DNA of 64,000 nt from Avichristensenella sp031550535 (GTDB lineage: Bacteria; Bacillota; Clostridia; Christensenellales; Aristaeellaceae), in NCBI GenBank assembly GCA_031550535.1, contig JAVBOM010000050.1, forward strand, positions 7,194 to 71,193, given 5' to 3'. Position 1 is the stretch's first letter; every line of letters starts with the position of its first letter. The position numbers were made by a program, and so were the translations under genes. This document shows positions 1 through 6,794 of the stretch, piece by piece. A model generated the notes under the pieces. That model did no database searches, was not told the origin of the DNA, and was given only the letters and a program-made list of their open reading frames with translations.

Positions 1-2
1 TC

Positions 3-308
3 GCCACCCACCATGAGCGGTGGGACGGGCGCGGATACCCAAACGGCTTGGCCGGAACGGAAATCCCGCTCTCCGGCCGCATTCTGGCCATCGCCGACGT
101 ATACGACGCGCTGATTTCCCACAGACCCTACAAGCCTTCCTTTCGCCACGAGGCCGCCGTGCAGACCATCGTGGAGGACGCGGGCACGCACTTTGACCCG
201 ACACTCGTGGAGCTGTCGCTGGACGTGATGGACCGGTTCCGCGAGATCGCAGACATGTACCAGGACCACATGACAACCGCGCTGGACCTGTTTGATTTCA
301 ACCAATAA
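3..308 (+). CDS. HD-GYP domain protein, C-terminal part (5' end outside window)
   Basis: This is the end of a gene that enters from the left edge. The open frame begins at base 3 and reads ATHHERWDGRGYPNGLAGTE, so the TTG at 48 is internal and not a start. HHERWDG.GYP followed by a DVYDAL helix is the hallmark of HD-GYP domains, which hydrolyse cyclic di-GMP. The GYP signature and part of the HD metal site are visible; the N-terminal sensory or receiver part is missing from the window. The stop lies 14 bases before the FIST gene, so the two are probably one operon and one signalling unit. Domain call certain; cyclic di-GMP substrate is inference from the family. Confidence 0.9.
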   Translation, partial: ATHHERWDGRGYPNGLAGTEIPLSGRILAIADVYDALISHRPYKPSFRHEAAVQTIVEDAGTHFDPTLVELSLDVMDRFREIADMYQDHMTTALDLFDFNQ

Positions 309-322
309 GCGAGGGATTAACG

Positions 323-1531
323 ATGATTAAGTCTGCTGTCGCGACCACCGCCGAGATTGACGACATCTACACCGCCGCTGCGGAACTCTCCGCCTCCGTT
401 CTGCGGGATGTGACGCTCCTCGCGCACAGCGTTGGCATTCTGTATTACGATTATGAGGTGGAGGGCGATTTGCTCGCCCGCCATCTGCAGGAAACGCTCT
501 CCATGCCGATTGTCGGCTGCTCCGCCATCGCGCTGCTGGACGGCAAGACGGGCTACCGCGAGATGTCCGCCATGCTGTCCGTGCTGACATCCGACGACGG
601 CGTGTTCCGCGCCGCCGTGAGGGAGCCTCTGGATCCGGAGCGGGCGGGCGATCGCCTGGCTGCCGCGTACGGGGCCGCGCGCGGCCGCCTCGCGGAGGAC
701 CCGAAGCTGATCTTCGCGCTCCCGCCGCTCAACCCGGACATCGTCTTTGACCGCTATCTGGACGCGCTGACCGACACGGCGCACGGCGCGCCCATCGTCG
801 GCGGCATTCCGTCCAACAACGGCGGCTTTAAAAACGCCATCCTGTTTGATGGCGCGTTCCACAGCCACAGTGCCGTGCTGGTGCTGATGTCCGGCGCGAT
901 CAAACCGCTGTTCTCGCTGGCCAGCGTGCTCTCCCCTATCTCTGGCCGCCGGGGCGTTGTCACGCGCGCGAACGACACCGTGCTCTACGAGGTGGACGGT
1001 GCACCGTTCGTCAACTTCTTGGAAGGGTACGGCCTGCGCGTCCAGGGGCTGACCGGGCAGGCCGCCACGACGTTTTTTCACAAATACCCGGTGCTGATCG
1101 AGGGGGCGGACGACGCCGGCCGGGCCGACCTGCCGTATGTGCGCATCATCAACCGCGTGGAGCCGGACGGCAAGACGGCCGTGCTGCATGGCTGCGTTCC
1201 AATCGGCGCGACCGTGTCGCTCGCCGTGCTCCAGCGGCAGGACCTGGACGAGTCGCTCCGGCGTGCCCTGCTGGACATCCTGGCCCAGATTGACGAGGCG
1301 AACAGCCGGGGCGGACAGTATTCCACCATCATCTGCATGTCCTGCGGCGCGCGGCACCTGATCATGAACCCGCAGTTTGACATGGAGGGCAAAATCATCC
1401 GGGAAATGCTCCCACCGGGGCTGACGCTGTTCGGGTTCTACAGCTTTGGCGAGCTCTGCCCTGTCGCGACGGAGGCGGGCAACGCCAGAAACCGGCTGCA
1501 TAACGCGTCCATCGTGTTTTGCGCAATATAG
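323..1531 (+). CDS. FIST domain sensory protein
   Basis: The 402-residue product matches the FIST N plus FIST C architecture in length and order. The N-terminal half carries the segment MPIVGCSAIALLDGKTGY, a typical FIST ligand-pocket strand, and the C-terminal end has FGFYSFGELCPV, the usual FIST C ending. FIST proteins are thought to bind small ligands such as amino acids and to pass the signal to diguanylate or HD-type partners. It has no signal peptide or membrane segment, so it is cytosolic. It starts at ATG 14 bases after an HD-GYP gene, which supports a joint sensor/phosphodiesterase system. Ligand unknown. Confidence 0.88.
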   Translation: MIKSAVATTAEIDDIYTAAAELSASVLRDVTLLAHSVGILYYDYEVEGDLLARHLQETLSMPIVGCSAIALLDGKTGYREMSAMLSVLTSDDGVFRAAVREPLDPERAGDRLAAAYGAARGRLAEDPKLIFALPPLNPDIVFDRYLDALTDTAHGAPIVGGIPSNNGGFKNAILFDGAFHSHSAVLVLMSGAIKPLFSLASVLSPISGRRGVVTRANDTVLYEVDGAPFVNFLEGYGLRVQGLTGQAATTFFHKYPVLIEGADDAGRADLPYVRIINRVEPDGKTAVLHGCVPIGATVSLAVLQRQDLDESLRRALLDILAQIDEANSRGGQYSTIICMSCGARHLIMNPQFDMEGKIIREMLPPGLTLFGFYSFGELCPVATEAGNARNRLHNASIVFCAI

Positions 1532-1700
1532 TAATACCAATTTCCTTTTCGGCGTGCCAGAAAGATTGCGGGAGATTATTGTTGCTGGCAAAGCCGCCGT
1601 AGCAAGCCGTGGCAGTGCTACGGCAAAATGATCCGCAAGATTTCCGCAATATGAAAGTGGAAATGGTCTACATAGCAAGATAGCAAAGGAACGGATACAT

Positions 1701-2120
1701 ATGAAGATCAGGCCGTATTTGACGTTCAACGGGAATTGCGGGGAAGCCATCGCGCTCTACCAGCGCGCGTTCCAGGCCGAGCCGCTCCAGGTGATGCGTT
1801 TCTCGGACTTGCCGCCAAACCCCGCCTTCCCCATCCCCGAGGAATACAAAGACAGAATATTGCAGGCGACGATGCAGCTTGGCGACGATTTCATCCGCCT
1901 CTCCGACTGCGGCCCGGGCGGCACGCTGAACGACCCGGAGTCCGAGCGCGTTTCGCTGGCCGTGGAGACGGACGCAGACACGGTGCGGCGCGCTTTCGCC
2001 ATCCTGGCGGAGGAAGGCCGCGTCGGCATCCCGCTGGCGGAAACGTTCTATAGCCCCTGCGCTGGTGTGGTGTTTGATAAATTCGGTGTCATGTGGAATT
2101 TCGTGGGGCAGGCGCAGTAA
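1701..2120 (+). CDS. VOC superfamily protein, PhnB/glyoxalase-like
   Basis: A 139-residue protein that begins MKIRPYLTFNGNCGEAI, the standard opening of the PhnB-like branch of the vicinal-oxygen-chelate fold, and ends with FGVMWNFV, its usual last strand. The middle contains the LQATMQLGDDFIRLSD strand that follows the linker in this family. Members are small metal-fold proteins whose biochemical role is mostly unproven; some relate to antibiotic resistance or demethylmenaquinone-type methyltransferases. An AAAGGA ribosome site lies upstream of ATG 1701. Its last 32 bases overlap the end of the convergent phosphotransferase gene. Confidence 0.85.
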   Translation: MKIRPYLTFNGNCGEAIALYQRAFQAEPLQVMRFSDLPPNPAFPIPEEYKDRILQATMQLGDDFIRLSDCGPGGTLNDPESERVSLAVETDADTVRRAFAILAEEGRVGIPLAETFYSPCAGVVFDKFGVMWNFVGQAQ

Positions 2121-3075
2121 ACCGCGCTTCCTTGTCCAGCACGCCCATTTGCCGCGCGATCCAACTGGTGAAGTAGTCCCGTATCGCGTCCGCGCACCGG
2201 GCGCGGATTTTTTCGTCTGTGACATAATGGTAGCACGTCAGGTACTCGTGCAGATAGTAGAAGTACGTGAAGTACCCGTAATAGCCGATCCGCTCGTTCC
2301 GCAGACGGTAGGCGAGGCCAGCCTCCGCCAAGCACGCGTCAAACCGGGAAAAGCGCGGGTCCGCGATGAAAAACCACGCGTCCCGTTCCGGCGGCGCGTA
2401 CATCGGGTGGTCCCAGTCGATCAGCGTGAAGGCATCCTCCGTCAGGATCGCGTTGCCGCCCGCGTCGCCGTGGGTCACCACAAAGCCGCTTTCGTCGGCA
2501 GCGCATGAACGCGCAAAAGACCGCAGCCTCTCCGCGTACGCGGCCAGGAGCGGTCTTTTTTCTTCAAACAGCGCGCGCACACCCCGGGATACCGGGTCGC
2601 CCGGCAGTGCTCTGACCTGCGCGGCCACCACCTCCAGAATGCCATCGCCAAAGCGTTCCCGCTCAATCCCTTCCGGGGGCTGGGCGCGATAAATCCGTGC
2701 GAGCGTCCGGAACAGCCTGTCCAGCGGGTAGTCCTCGGTGTGCTCACCCGGGATGAACGCGAACAGCGCCAGCGTGCCGCCCTCGAAGTCCGCGCACAGC
2801 GCGCCGCGCCGCGTCCGTATCAGCGGCGCGATGCCCGGAATCTGCTGGTCCAGCAGCCCTTGCAGCACGGGCAGGTTCCGCCGGTACACCGCCTGGTGCG
2901 GCGACCTGTCCAGCTTCGCGATGTAGCGCCCCCCGGCGGTCTGAACGTCCCATGTTTCGCCGTAAAACCCCCGGGGCGCTTCCCGGAAGGACTGGATCGT
3001 CAGGCTCCATTCGTCCGCAAGGACGGCTTTCAGCGCGGCGACGCTCTCCGCCGGCCTTGGACGCGCATTGTACAT
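2089..3075 (-). CDS. Aminoglycoside-phosphotransferase-fold kinase (APH/CotS type)
   Basis: The 328-residue protein has the kinase catalytic loop FVVTHGDAGGNAIL, with the Asp of HGD, followed by the metal-binding segment LIDWDHPMYAPPERD. These are the two core motifs of the APH/choline kinase family. The N-terminal lobe has the strand YIAKLDRSP, with the expected nucleotide-anchoring Lys. Substrate cannot be told: relatives act on aminoglycosides, homoserine, choline or spore-coat components. It follows the VanZ gene by two bases in a minus-strand operon with the metal regulator. Its 3' end overlaps the convergent VOC gene by 32 bases. Confidence 0.82.
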   Translation of the reverse strand: MYNARPRPAESVAALKAVLADEWSLTIQSFREAPRGFYGETWDVQTAGGRYIAKLDRSPHQAVYRRNLPVLQGLLDQQIPGIAPLIRTRRGALCADFEGGTLALFAFIPGEHTEDYPLDRLFRTLARIYRAQPPEGIERERFGDGILEVVAAQVRALPGDPVSRGVRALFEEKRPLLAAYAERLRSFARSCAADESGFVVTHGDAGGNAILTEDAFTLIDWDHPMYAPPERDAWFFIADPRFSRFDACLAEAGLAYRLRNERIGYYGYFTYFYYLHEYLTCYHYVTDEKIRARCADAIRDYFTSWIARQMGVLDKEARFTAPAPRNST

Positions 3076-3077
3076 GC

Positions 3078-3572
3078 CTAGCGTCTCCCCGGGAGTCTCA
3101 CCAGCGCCCGCGCCCCCAGCAGCAGAACGATGCCGGACACGCCGCCCGCAAAGTCCAGCACAATGTCCTGCACCTGCGAGCCGCGCCCGGTGAAGAGCTG
3201 GATGGTTTCATCCGCCAGCGCCACGAGGAGCACGAAAAAGGCGGCGTGCAGCACCGTATGCACGTTCACCCGCCGGAGCACGGTCAGCATCACCACCGCC
3301 GTCATCCCCAGCGCGCAGAATTCCACGGCGTGGGCGATCTTGCGCACGTGCGTGCGCACATAGTGCACCAGATAGTTACTGTGCCCGAGCGTTCCGCCGA
3401 GCACTTTGGCGAGATAGTTCGCCACCGCCTGGCTTCGCTGGCTCGAAGCGGCCGAGGAGAGCATGGAGTTGCTCCATATAAACCACACGCACGCGACGAG
3501 CAGCGCGCACGCGGCGGCCGCGCGCCAGACCCCGATCGGCTCCTTATTCGATTGCATCCGTTCGCTGCTCAC
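3078..3572 (-). CDS. VanZ-like membrane protein
   Basis: A 164-residue membrane protein. The first hydrophobic segment is near residues 18-36, followed by a soluble loop and three further segments. The stretches HAVEFCALGM and DETIQLFTGRGSQVQDIVLDFAGG match the VanZ-like family: an H..E..L motif, then DE..Q in the loop and D....G in the last helix. VanZ in enterococci adds low-level teicoplanin resistance, but most homologues have no known role. I place the start at GTG 3572, which has AAGGAG eight bases upstream, rather than ATG 3557. The start lies inside the end of the regulator gene, so translation is likely coupled. Confidence 0.85.
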   Translation of the reverse strand: MSSERMQSNKEPIGVWRAAAACALLVACVWFIWSNSMLSSAASSQRSQAVANYLAKVLGGTLGHSNYLVHYVRTHVRKIAHAVEFCALGMTAVVMLTVLRRVNVHTVLHAAFFVLLVALADETIQLFTGRGSQVQDIVLDFAGGVSGIVLLLGARALVRLPGRR

Positions 3573-3927
3573 CCATATGCTCCTTAATCTTCTCGAAAGT
3601 AATCTGGCTGATAACGTGTTCCATCCGGCAGGCGTCCTCGGTGGCCGTTTCCTCGTCCACCCCCAGGTTCATCAGATACCGCGCCAGCAGCCGGTGCCGC
3701 TCGTACACCTGCTCCGCCAGCGCGCGCCCCGCCTCGGTCAGGTGCAGCCCGCCCGCGTTGTCCACCGTCAGCAGCAACGCGCTTTTCAGATTCCCCACCG
3801 CAACCGACACGCTGGGCTTGGAAAAGCCCAGGTAGTTTGCCACATCCACCGACCGCACAAACTGCTGCCGCTGTTCCAGCACCAGGATGGATTCCAAATA
3901 ATCCTCCCGCGATTCATGATTCTTCAT
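3544..3927 (-). CDS. mntR: Metal-dependent transcriptional regulator, DtxR/MntR family
   Basis: A 127-residue protein with an N-terminal winged helix. The segment VRSVDVANYLGFSKPSVSVAV is the recognition helix region typical of MntR, and it is followed by GLHLTEAGRALAEQVYERH and the dimerisation domain. The DEETATEDACRMEHVIS segment carries the His/Glu/Asp metal ligands expected of the family. It is short (no SH3 domain), as in MntR, which senses manganese. GGAGG precedes ATG 3927. It heads an operon with vanZ and a phosphotransferase gene. A metal ABC transporter sits at 32.3-34.8 kb and is a plausible target, but no operator has been proved. The mntR symbol is by family similarity. Confidence 0.82.
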   Translation of the reverse strand: MKNHESREDYLESILVLEQRQQFVRSVDVANYLGFSKPSVSVAVGNLKSALLLTVDNAGGLHLTEAGRALAEQVYERHRLLARYLMNLGVDEETATEDACRMEHVISQITFEKIKEHMGEQRTDAIE

Positions 3928-3966
3928 GGCTTCCTCCGTTCTGTTCGTGCCGCATGGCTGTCGGGA

Positions 3967-4028
3967 GAGGCAGGGATTTCTATCGAAATCCCTTTATGGC
4001 GCCCGATTTTTCGACTCAGCGCCGCCAT
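3967..4028 (+). repeat. Two-hairpin dispersed repeat, copy 1
   Basis: Hairpin A is GGGATTTC / GAAATCCC around a short loop, followed by TATGGCGCCCGATTTTTC and a partly decayed right arm (GACTCAGCGCCGCC). The copy lies in the gap between the DeoR gene and mntR, and points against both. Copy 2 lies 145 bases away in the opposite orientation. The rest of this gap holds only the DeoR terminator. Confidence 0.85.
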
Positions 4029-4172
4029 CCATATTTACGTTTCCACCCCGGCGGGCAGAACCGCACCGTCCTGTCGGCTTCCTATAGTATACCCAAAAAC
4101 AGGCCGCGTTTCTATATCACGACGGAACAATCGCGCAGGTTCTTCCCTCTTCTTTCCGTAAATCTTTTTCGA

Positions 4173-4236
4173 AGGCGGCGCAGATTTGAAAAATCGGGCG
4201 TCATGGGAGGATTTCGCAGAGAACCCTTACCTCTCC
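4173..4236 (-). repeat. Two-hairpin dispersed repeat, copy 2
   Basis: An inverted copy of the same element. On the minus strand it reads GAGGTAAGGGTTCTCTGCG through to AAATCTGCGCCGCC. Hairpin A is imperfect here, while hairpin B keeps its GCGCC and GATTT arms. It lies downstream of the DeoR gene terminator and upstream of mntR, in the direction of transcription. Confidence 0.8.
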
Positions 4237-4307
4237 ATAATACCACAGCCGGAATTACAAGGCAATTCGCTATTTTTGAATGTAACCACTCGCGTAACCC
4301 ATTCGTG

Positions 4308-4347
4308 TATAAAAAAGCCGCCCCTGTCCGTGCAGGAGCGGCTTTTC
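4308..4347 (-). terminator. Rho-independent terminator of the DeoR gene
   Basis: On the minus strand a GC-rich stem, AAAGCCGC...GCGGCTTT, is followed by a run of T. It lies 13 bases past the DeoR stop codon. Confidence 0.85.
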
Positions 4348-4359
4348 GCTTTTCAACGG

Positions 4360-5124
4360 CTACACCAGCCGCAACGTCATCCCTTCGTCCAGCAGCTTTT
4401 GCTCCAGCTCCGGGTCCAGATCCCCGTTGATGATCGTCAAATCGACCGCCGAAAGCGGGCAAATGGACATGAACGCGTTGTTGTGGAACTTGGACTGGTC
4501 GCAGAGCATCACGCACTTGCGGGAGTTGGCGATCATCAGCCGTTTGATGGCCACCTCGTCAATGTTGAAGTCCATGAACCCGGATTTCACCCGCACCGAG
4601 TCCGACGACATGAACGCGATATCCACGTACAGGTCGCGCAGCGTGTTTTCCGTAAAGCTGCCAACGAGCGACGCGGTCGGCTTTTTGAGCACGCCGCCCG
4701 CCACAATCAGGTCGTTGCTCGTCCGCTGGGAAATTTCATACGCGACGCCGATGTCGTTCGTCAGCACCGTCAGCTTCGTAAACGCGTCCAGCCGCATGGC
4801 CAATTCCCGCATAGTCGTGCCCGCGCCGACATAGATGGTGCTGCCATCGCGGATCATTTCCAGGGCCGCCTGGGCGATGGTTTCCTTTTCCTCTTTGAAC
4901 ATCCTGTGCCGCAGTGAAATTGGCACATCTTCCAGCGCGGGCTTCACCAGCGACACCGCGCCACCGTGTGTCCGCTTTAGCTGTTTGCTCTCGTCAAGGT
5001 AGATCAGATCGCGCCGGATGGTCGCTTTTGACACGCCAAGCCGGCTACAGAACTCGTCAATCGAAACAACGCTCAGTTCGTTGACGATTTCTAGTATCTT
5101 TTCGTACCTTTTTTGTTTGATCAC
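4360..5124 (-). CDS. DeoR/GlpR family transcriptional repressor
   Basis: This 254-residue protein has the DeoR layout. The N-terminal winged helix includes FCSRLGVSKATIRRDLIYLD (residues about 22-41), then KRTHGGAV, the classic HGGA linker. The C-terminal DeoRC sensor domain carries YVGAGTTMRELA and LTNDIGVAYE, a phosphosugar-binding fold related to ribose-5-phosphate isomerase. These repressors sense phosphorylated sugars or polyols. The effector is unknown because no sugar operon adjoins it; its upstream neighbours are sodium-pump subunit genes. It has its own promoter (5217-5245) and terminator, so it is monocistronic. Confidence 0.92.
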   Translation of the reverse strand: MIKQKRYEKILEIVNELSVVSIDEFCSRLGVSKATIRRDLIYLDESKQLKRTHGGAVSLVKPALEDVPISLRHRMFKEEKETIAQAALEMIRDGSTIYVGAGTTMRELAMRLDAFTKLTVLTNDIGVAYEISQRTSNDLIVAGGVLKKPTASLVGSFTENTLRDLYVDIAFMSSDSVRVKSGFMDFNIDEVAIKRLMIANSRKCVMLCDQSKFHNNAFMSICPLSAVDLTIINGDLDPELEQKLLDEGMTLRLV

Positions 5125-5216
5125 TGGCTATATCCCTCCCACGAAAACATAAGAGACTCGCGCACAGTCCAGTGTCTTGCGTACAAACCGTATAAATCCA
5201 AGGATAATCACGCATT

Positions 5217-5245
5217 ATACTACACCACCGGCGCTTCTTTGTCAA
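5217..5245 (-). promoter_or_regulatory. Sigma-A promoter for the DeoR gene
   Basis: On the minus strand a perfect TTGACA is followed by a 17-base spacer and TAGTAT. It lies about 95 bases upstream of the DeoR gene start. Confidence 0.8.
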
Positions 5246-5302
5246 TAAAATGCGCAACCGGTGAAGTGAACTGCTGTTTTGTCCTTTTTACCTGAACTTC
5301 AG

Positions 5303-5332
5303 CAAAAAAAGAAGGCTTATTCGCCTTCTTTG
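5303..5332 (-). terminator. Rho-independent terminator after the sodium-pump genes
   Basis: On the minus strand the stem AAGAAGGCG...GCCTTCTT is followed by seven T. It lies 42 bases past the stop of the OadG-like gene and ends the oadB transcript. Confidence 0.9.
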
Positions 5333-5373
5333 CATTTATTTGATCTTTTCAGAGCGGTAAACGTGCAAAATGA

Positions 5374-5520
5374 CTATGCGTCACGCTTCCGCCGCCCCAC
5401 CCGGTATAAGAGCTGCAGCACGCAGTACAGAACAAACATCACAATCAGCCCGCCCAGCATGCCGTACAGCATAATGGGCAGCACGGACACCAGCGCGTTC
5501 AGATCAAAGGTAAACTTCAT
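5374..5520 (-). CDS. Small membrane protein, OadG-like (sodium-pump decarboxylase gamma subunit)
   Basis: This 48-residue gene begins MKFTFDLNALVSVLPIML and has one long hydrophobic helix (residues about 10-38) followed by a basic tail, RVGRRKRDA. A GGAAGGAG ribosome site lies upstream of ATG 5520. It follows oadB by 28 bases on the same strand and is closed by a strong terminator. In sodium-translocating decarboxylases the gamma subunit is a small one-helix protein that anchors the complex beside the beta subunit, and this one fits that size and position. Similarity at sequence level is weak, so the family call rests on context. Confidence 0.7.
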   Translation of the reverse strand: MKFTFDLNALVSVLPIMLYGMLGGLIVMFVLYCVLQLLYRVGRRKRDA

Positions 5521-5548
5521 TTTCTTTCACTCCTTCCGTCGCTGCGCA

Positions 5549-6679
5549 TCACAGCATTTGCTCCACCAGGCGAATCACCAGCCCGCCCGCGATCACCGAC
5601 GCAATCTGGCCGGCCACGTTCGCGCCCGCGGCATGCATCAGCAGGAAATTCTGCGGGTCCTCCTGCAAGCCCATCTTATGCACCACACGCGAGGACATCG
5701 GGAACGCGGAAATGCCGGCCGCGCCGATCATCGGGTTCACCTTTTTCTTGGAGAACACGTTCAGCAGCTTCGCGAACAGCACGCCGCCCGCCGTGTCCAT
5801 CACGAACGCCACGAGGCCCAGCGCGATGATGACCAGCGTCTCCGGCGCGAGGAACTGATCCGCCACCATGCCCTTGGCCACCACAATGCCTAGCAGGATG
5901 GTGATCAGGTTGGCGAGCGAGGTCTGCGCGGTTTCGGACAGGGAGTTCAGCACGCCGCACTCGCGGATCAGGTTGCCGAACATCAGGAAGCCCACCAGCG
6001 CCACCGAGCGCGGCGCGACGAGCCCCGCGATCATCGTGACAACGATGGGGAACAGGATGCGCACATACTTGGGAATATCGCGCTGTTGGTAATCCATGCG
6101 GATGCGGCGCTCCTCCTTCGTGGTCAGCGCGCGGATCACGGGTGGCTGCACGATGGGCACCAGCGCCATATACGAATACGCGGCCACGATAATGGGGCCG
6201 ATGTACTTGCTATGGAAATACCCCGCGACAAAGATGGACGTCGGGCCATCCGCCGCGCCGATGATAGAGATGGAGGCCGCGTCGCGCAGATCAAACCCCA
6301 GCAGCGACGCCAGGCACAGCGTAAAGAAAATACCGAACTGCGCGGCCGCGCCAAAGAACAGGAGCTTTGGGTTTGTCAGCAGCGGGCCAAAGTCGATCAT
6401 CGCCCCGATGCCGATAAACAGCAACAGCGGAAGCAGCTCGTTCTCAATGGTCGCCCTGTACAGGACGGAGATGATGCCAGGCTCCACAGTCGCGCCGACC
6501 AACTGGTCAATCGCGCCGGAGAGCGGCAGGTTGACCAAAATGGCGCCAAACCCCATCGGCAACAGCAGCGATGGCTCCATCTCCTTCTTGATGGCAAGAT
6601 AGATGAGCAGCCCGCCTATGCCCCACATAACCACCTGCTGCCAGGTGACCTGCAACAGGTTCCCGTATAGCGCGTCCAT
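5549..6679 (-). CDS. oadB: Sodium ion-translocating decarboxylase, beta subunit
   Basis: A 376-residue polytopic membrane protein. It contains IGAMIDFGPLLTNPKLLFFGAAAQ, split by the conserved G.MTDF-like segment, and IIGAADGPTSIF, the hallmark GAADGPT loop of OadB/MmdB/GcdB. This subunit carries sodium across the membrane when carboxybiotin is decarboxylated. I start it at ATG 6679, which has AAGGAGG nine bases upstream, rather than at the longer frame. The operon holds only this and the gamma-like gene: no alpha (carboxyltransferase) or biotin carrier gene lies nearby. The substrate (oxaloacetate, methylmalonyl-CoA or glutaconyl-CoA) therefore stays open. Confidence 0.92.
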   Translation of the reverse strand: MDALYGNLLQVTWQQVVMWGIGGLLIYLAIKKEMEPSLLLPMGFGAILVNLPLSGAIDQLVGATVEPGIISVLYRATIENELLPLLLFIGIGAMIDFGPLLTNPKLLFFGAAAQFGIFFTLCLASLLGFDLRDAASISIIGAADGPTSIFVAGYFHSKYIGPIIVAAYSYMALVPIVQPPVIRALTTKEERRIRMDYQQRDIPKYVRILFPIVVTMIAGLVAPRSVALVGFLMFGNLIRECGVLNSLSETAQTSLANLITILLGIVVAKGMVADQFLAPETLVIIALGLVAFVMDTAGGVLFAKLLNVFSKKKVNPMIGAAGISAFPMSSRVVHKMGLQEDPQNFLLMHAAGANVAGQIASVIAGGLVIRLVEQML

Positions 6680-6711
6680 GAAGTGCCTCCTTACGCATAT
6701 TTGCCTTGCGC

Positions 6712-6740
6712 ATTTTATCACATTCCGAGAATAAATGCAA
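6712..6740 (-). promoter_or_regulatory. Sigma-A promoter for oadB
   Basis: On the minus strand TTGCAT is followed by a 17-base spacer and TAAAAT, ending 33 bases upstream of the oadB ATG. Confidence 0.7.
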
Positions 6741-6794
6741 CAAACTGCCCGATATTGACGGATGCGCAGGTTTTTTATGCATCTTCCGAAAAGT

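Noticed and set aside
317..1750. Long minus-strand open frame opposite the FIST gene
   Set aside because: It is antisense to a clear FIST gene, has shuffled Arg/His/Gly/Ala-rich composition, and lacks a family match. GC-rich DNA gives such frames.
3967..4236. Copies 1 and 2 as the inverted ends of one insertion sequence or MITE
   Set aside because: The DNA between them has no coding remains or target duplication, and other copies occur singly.
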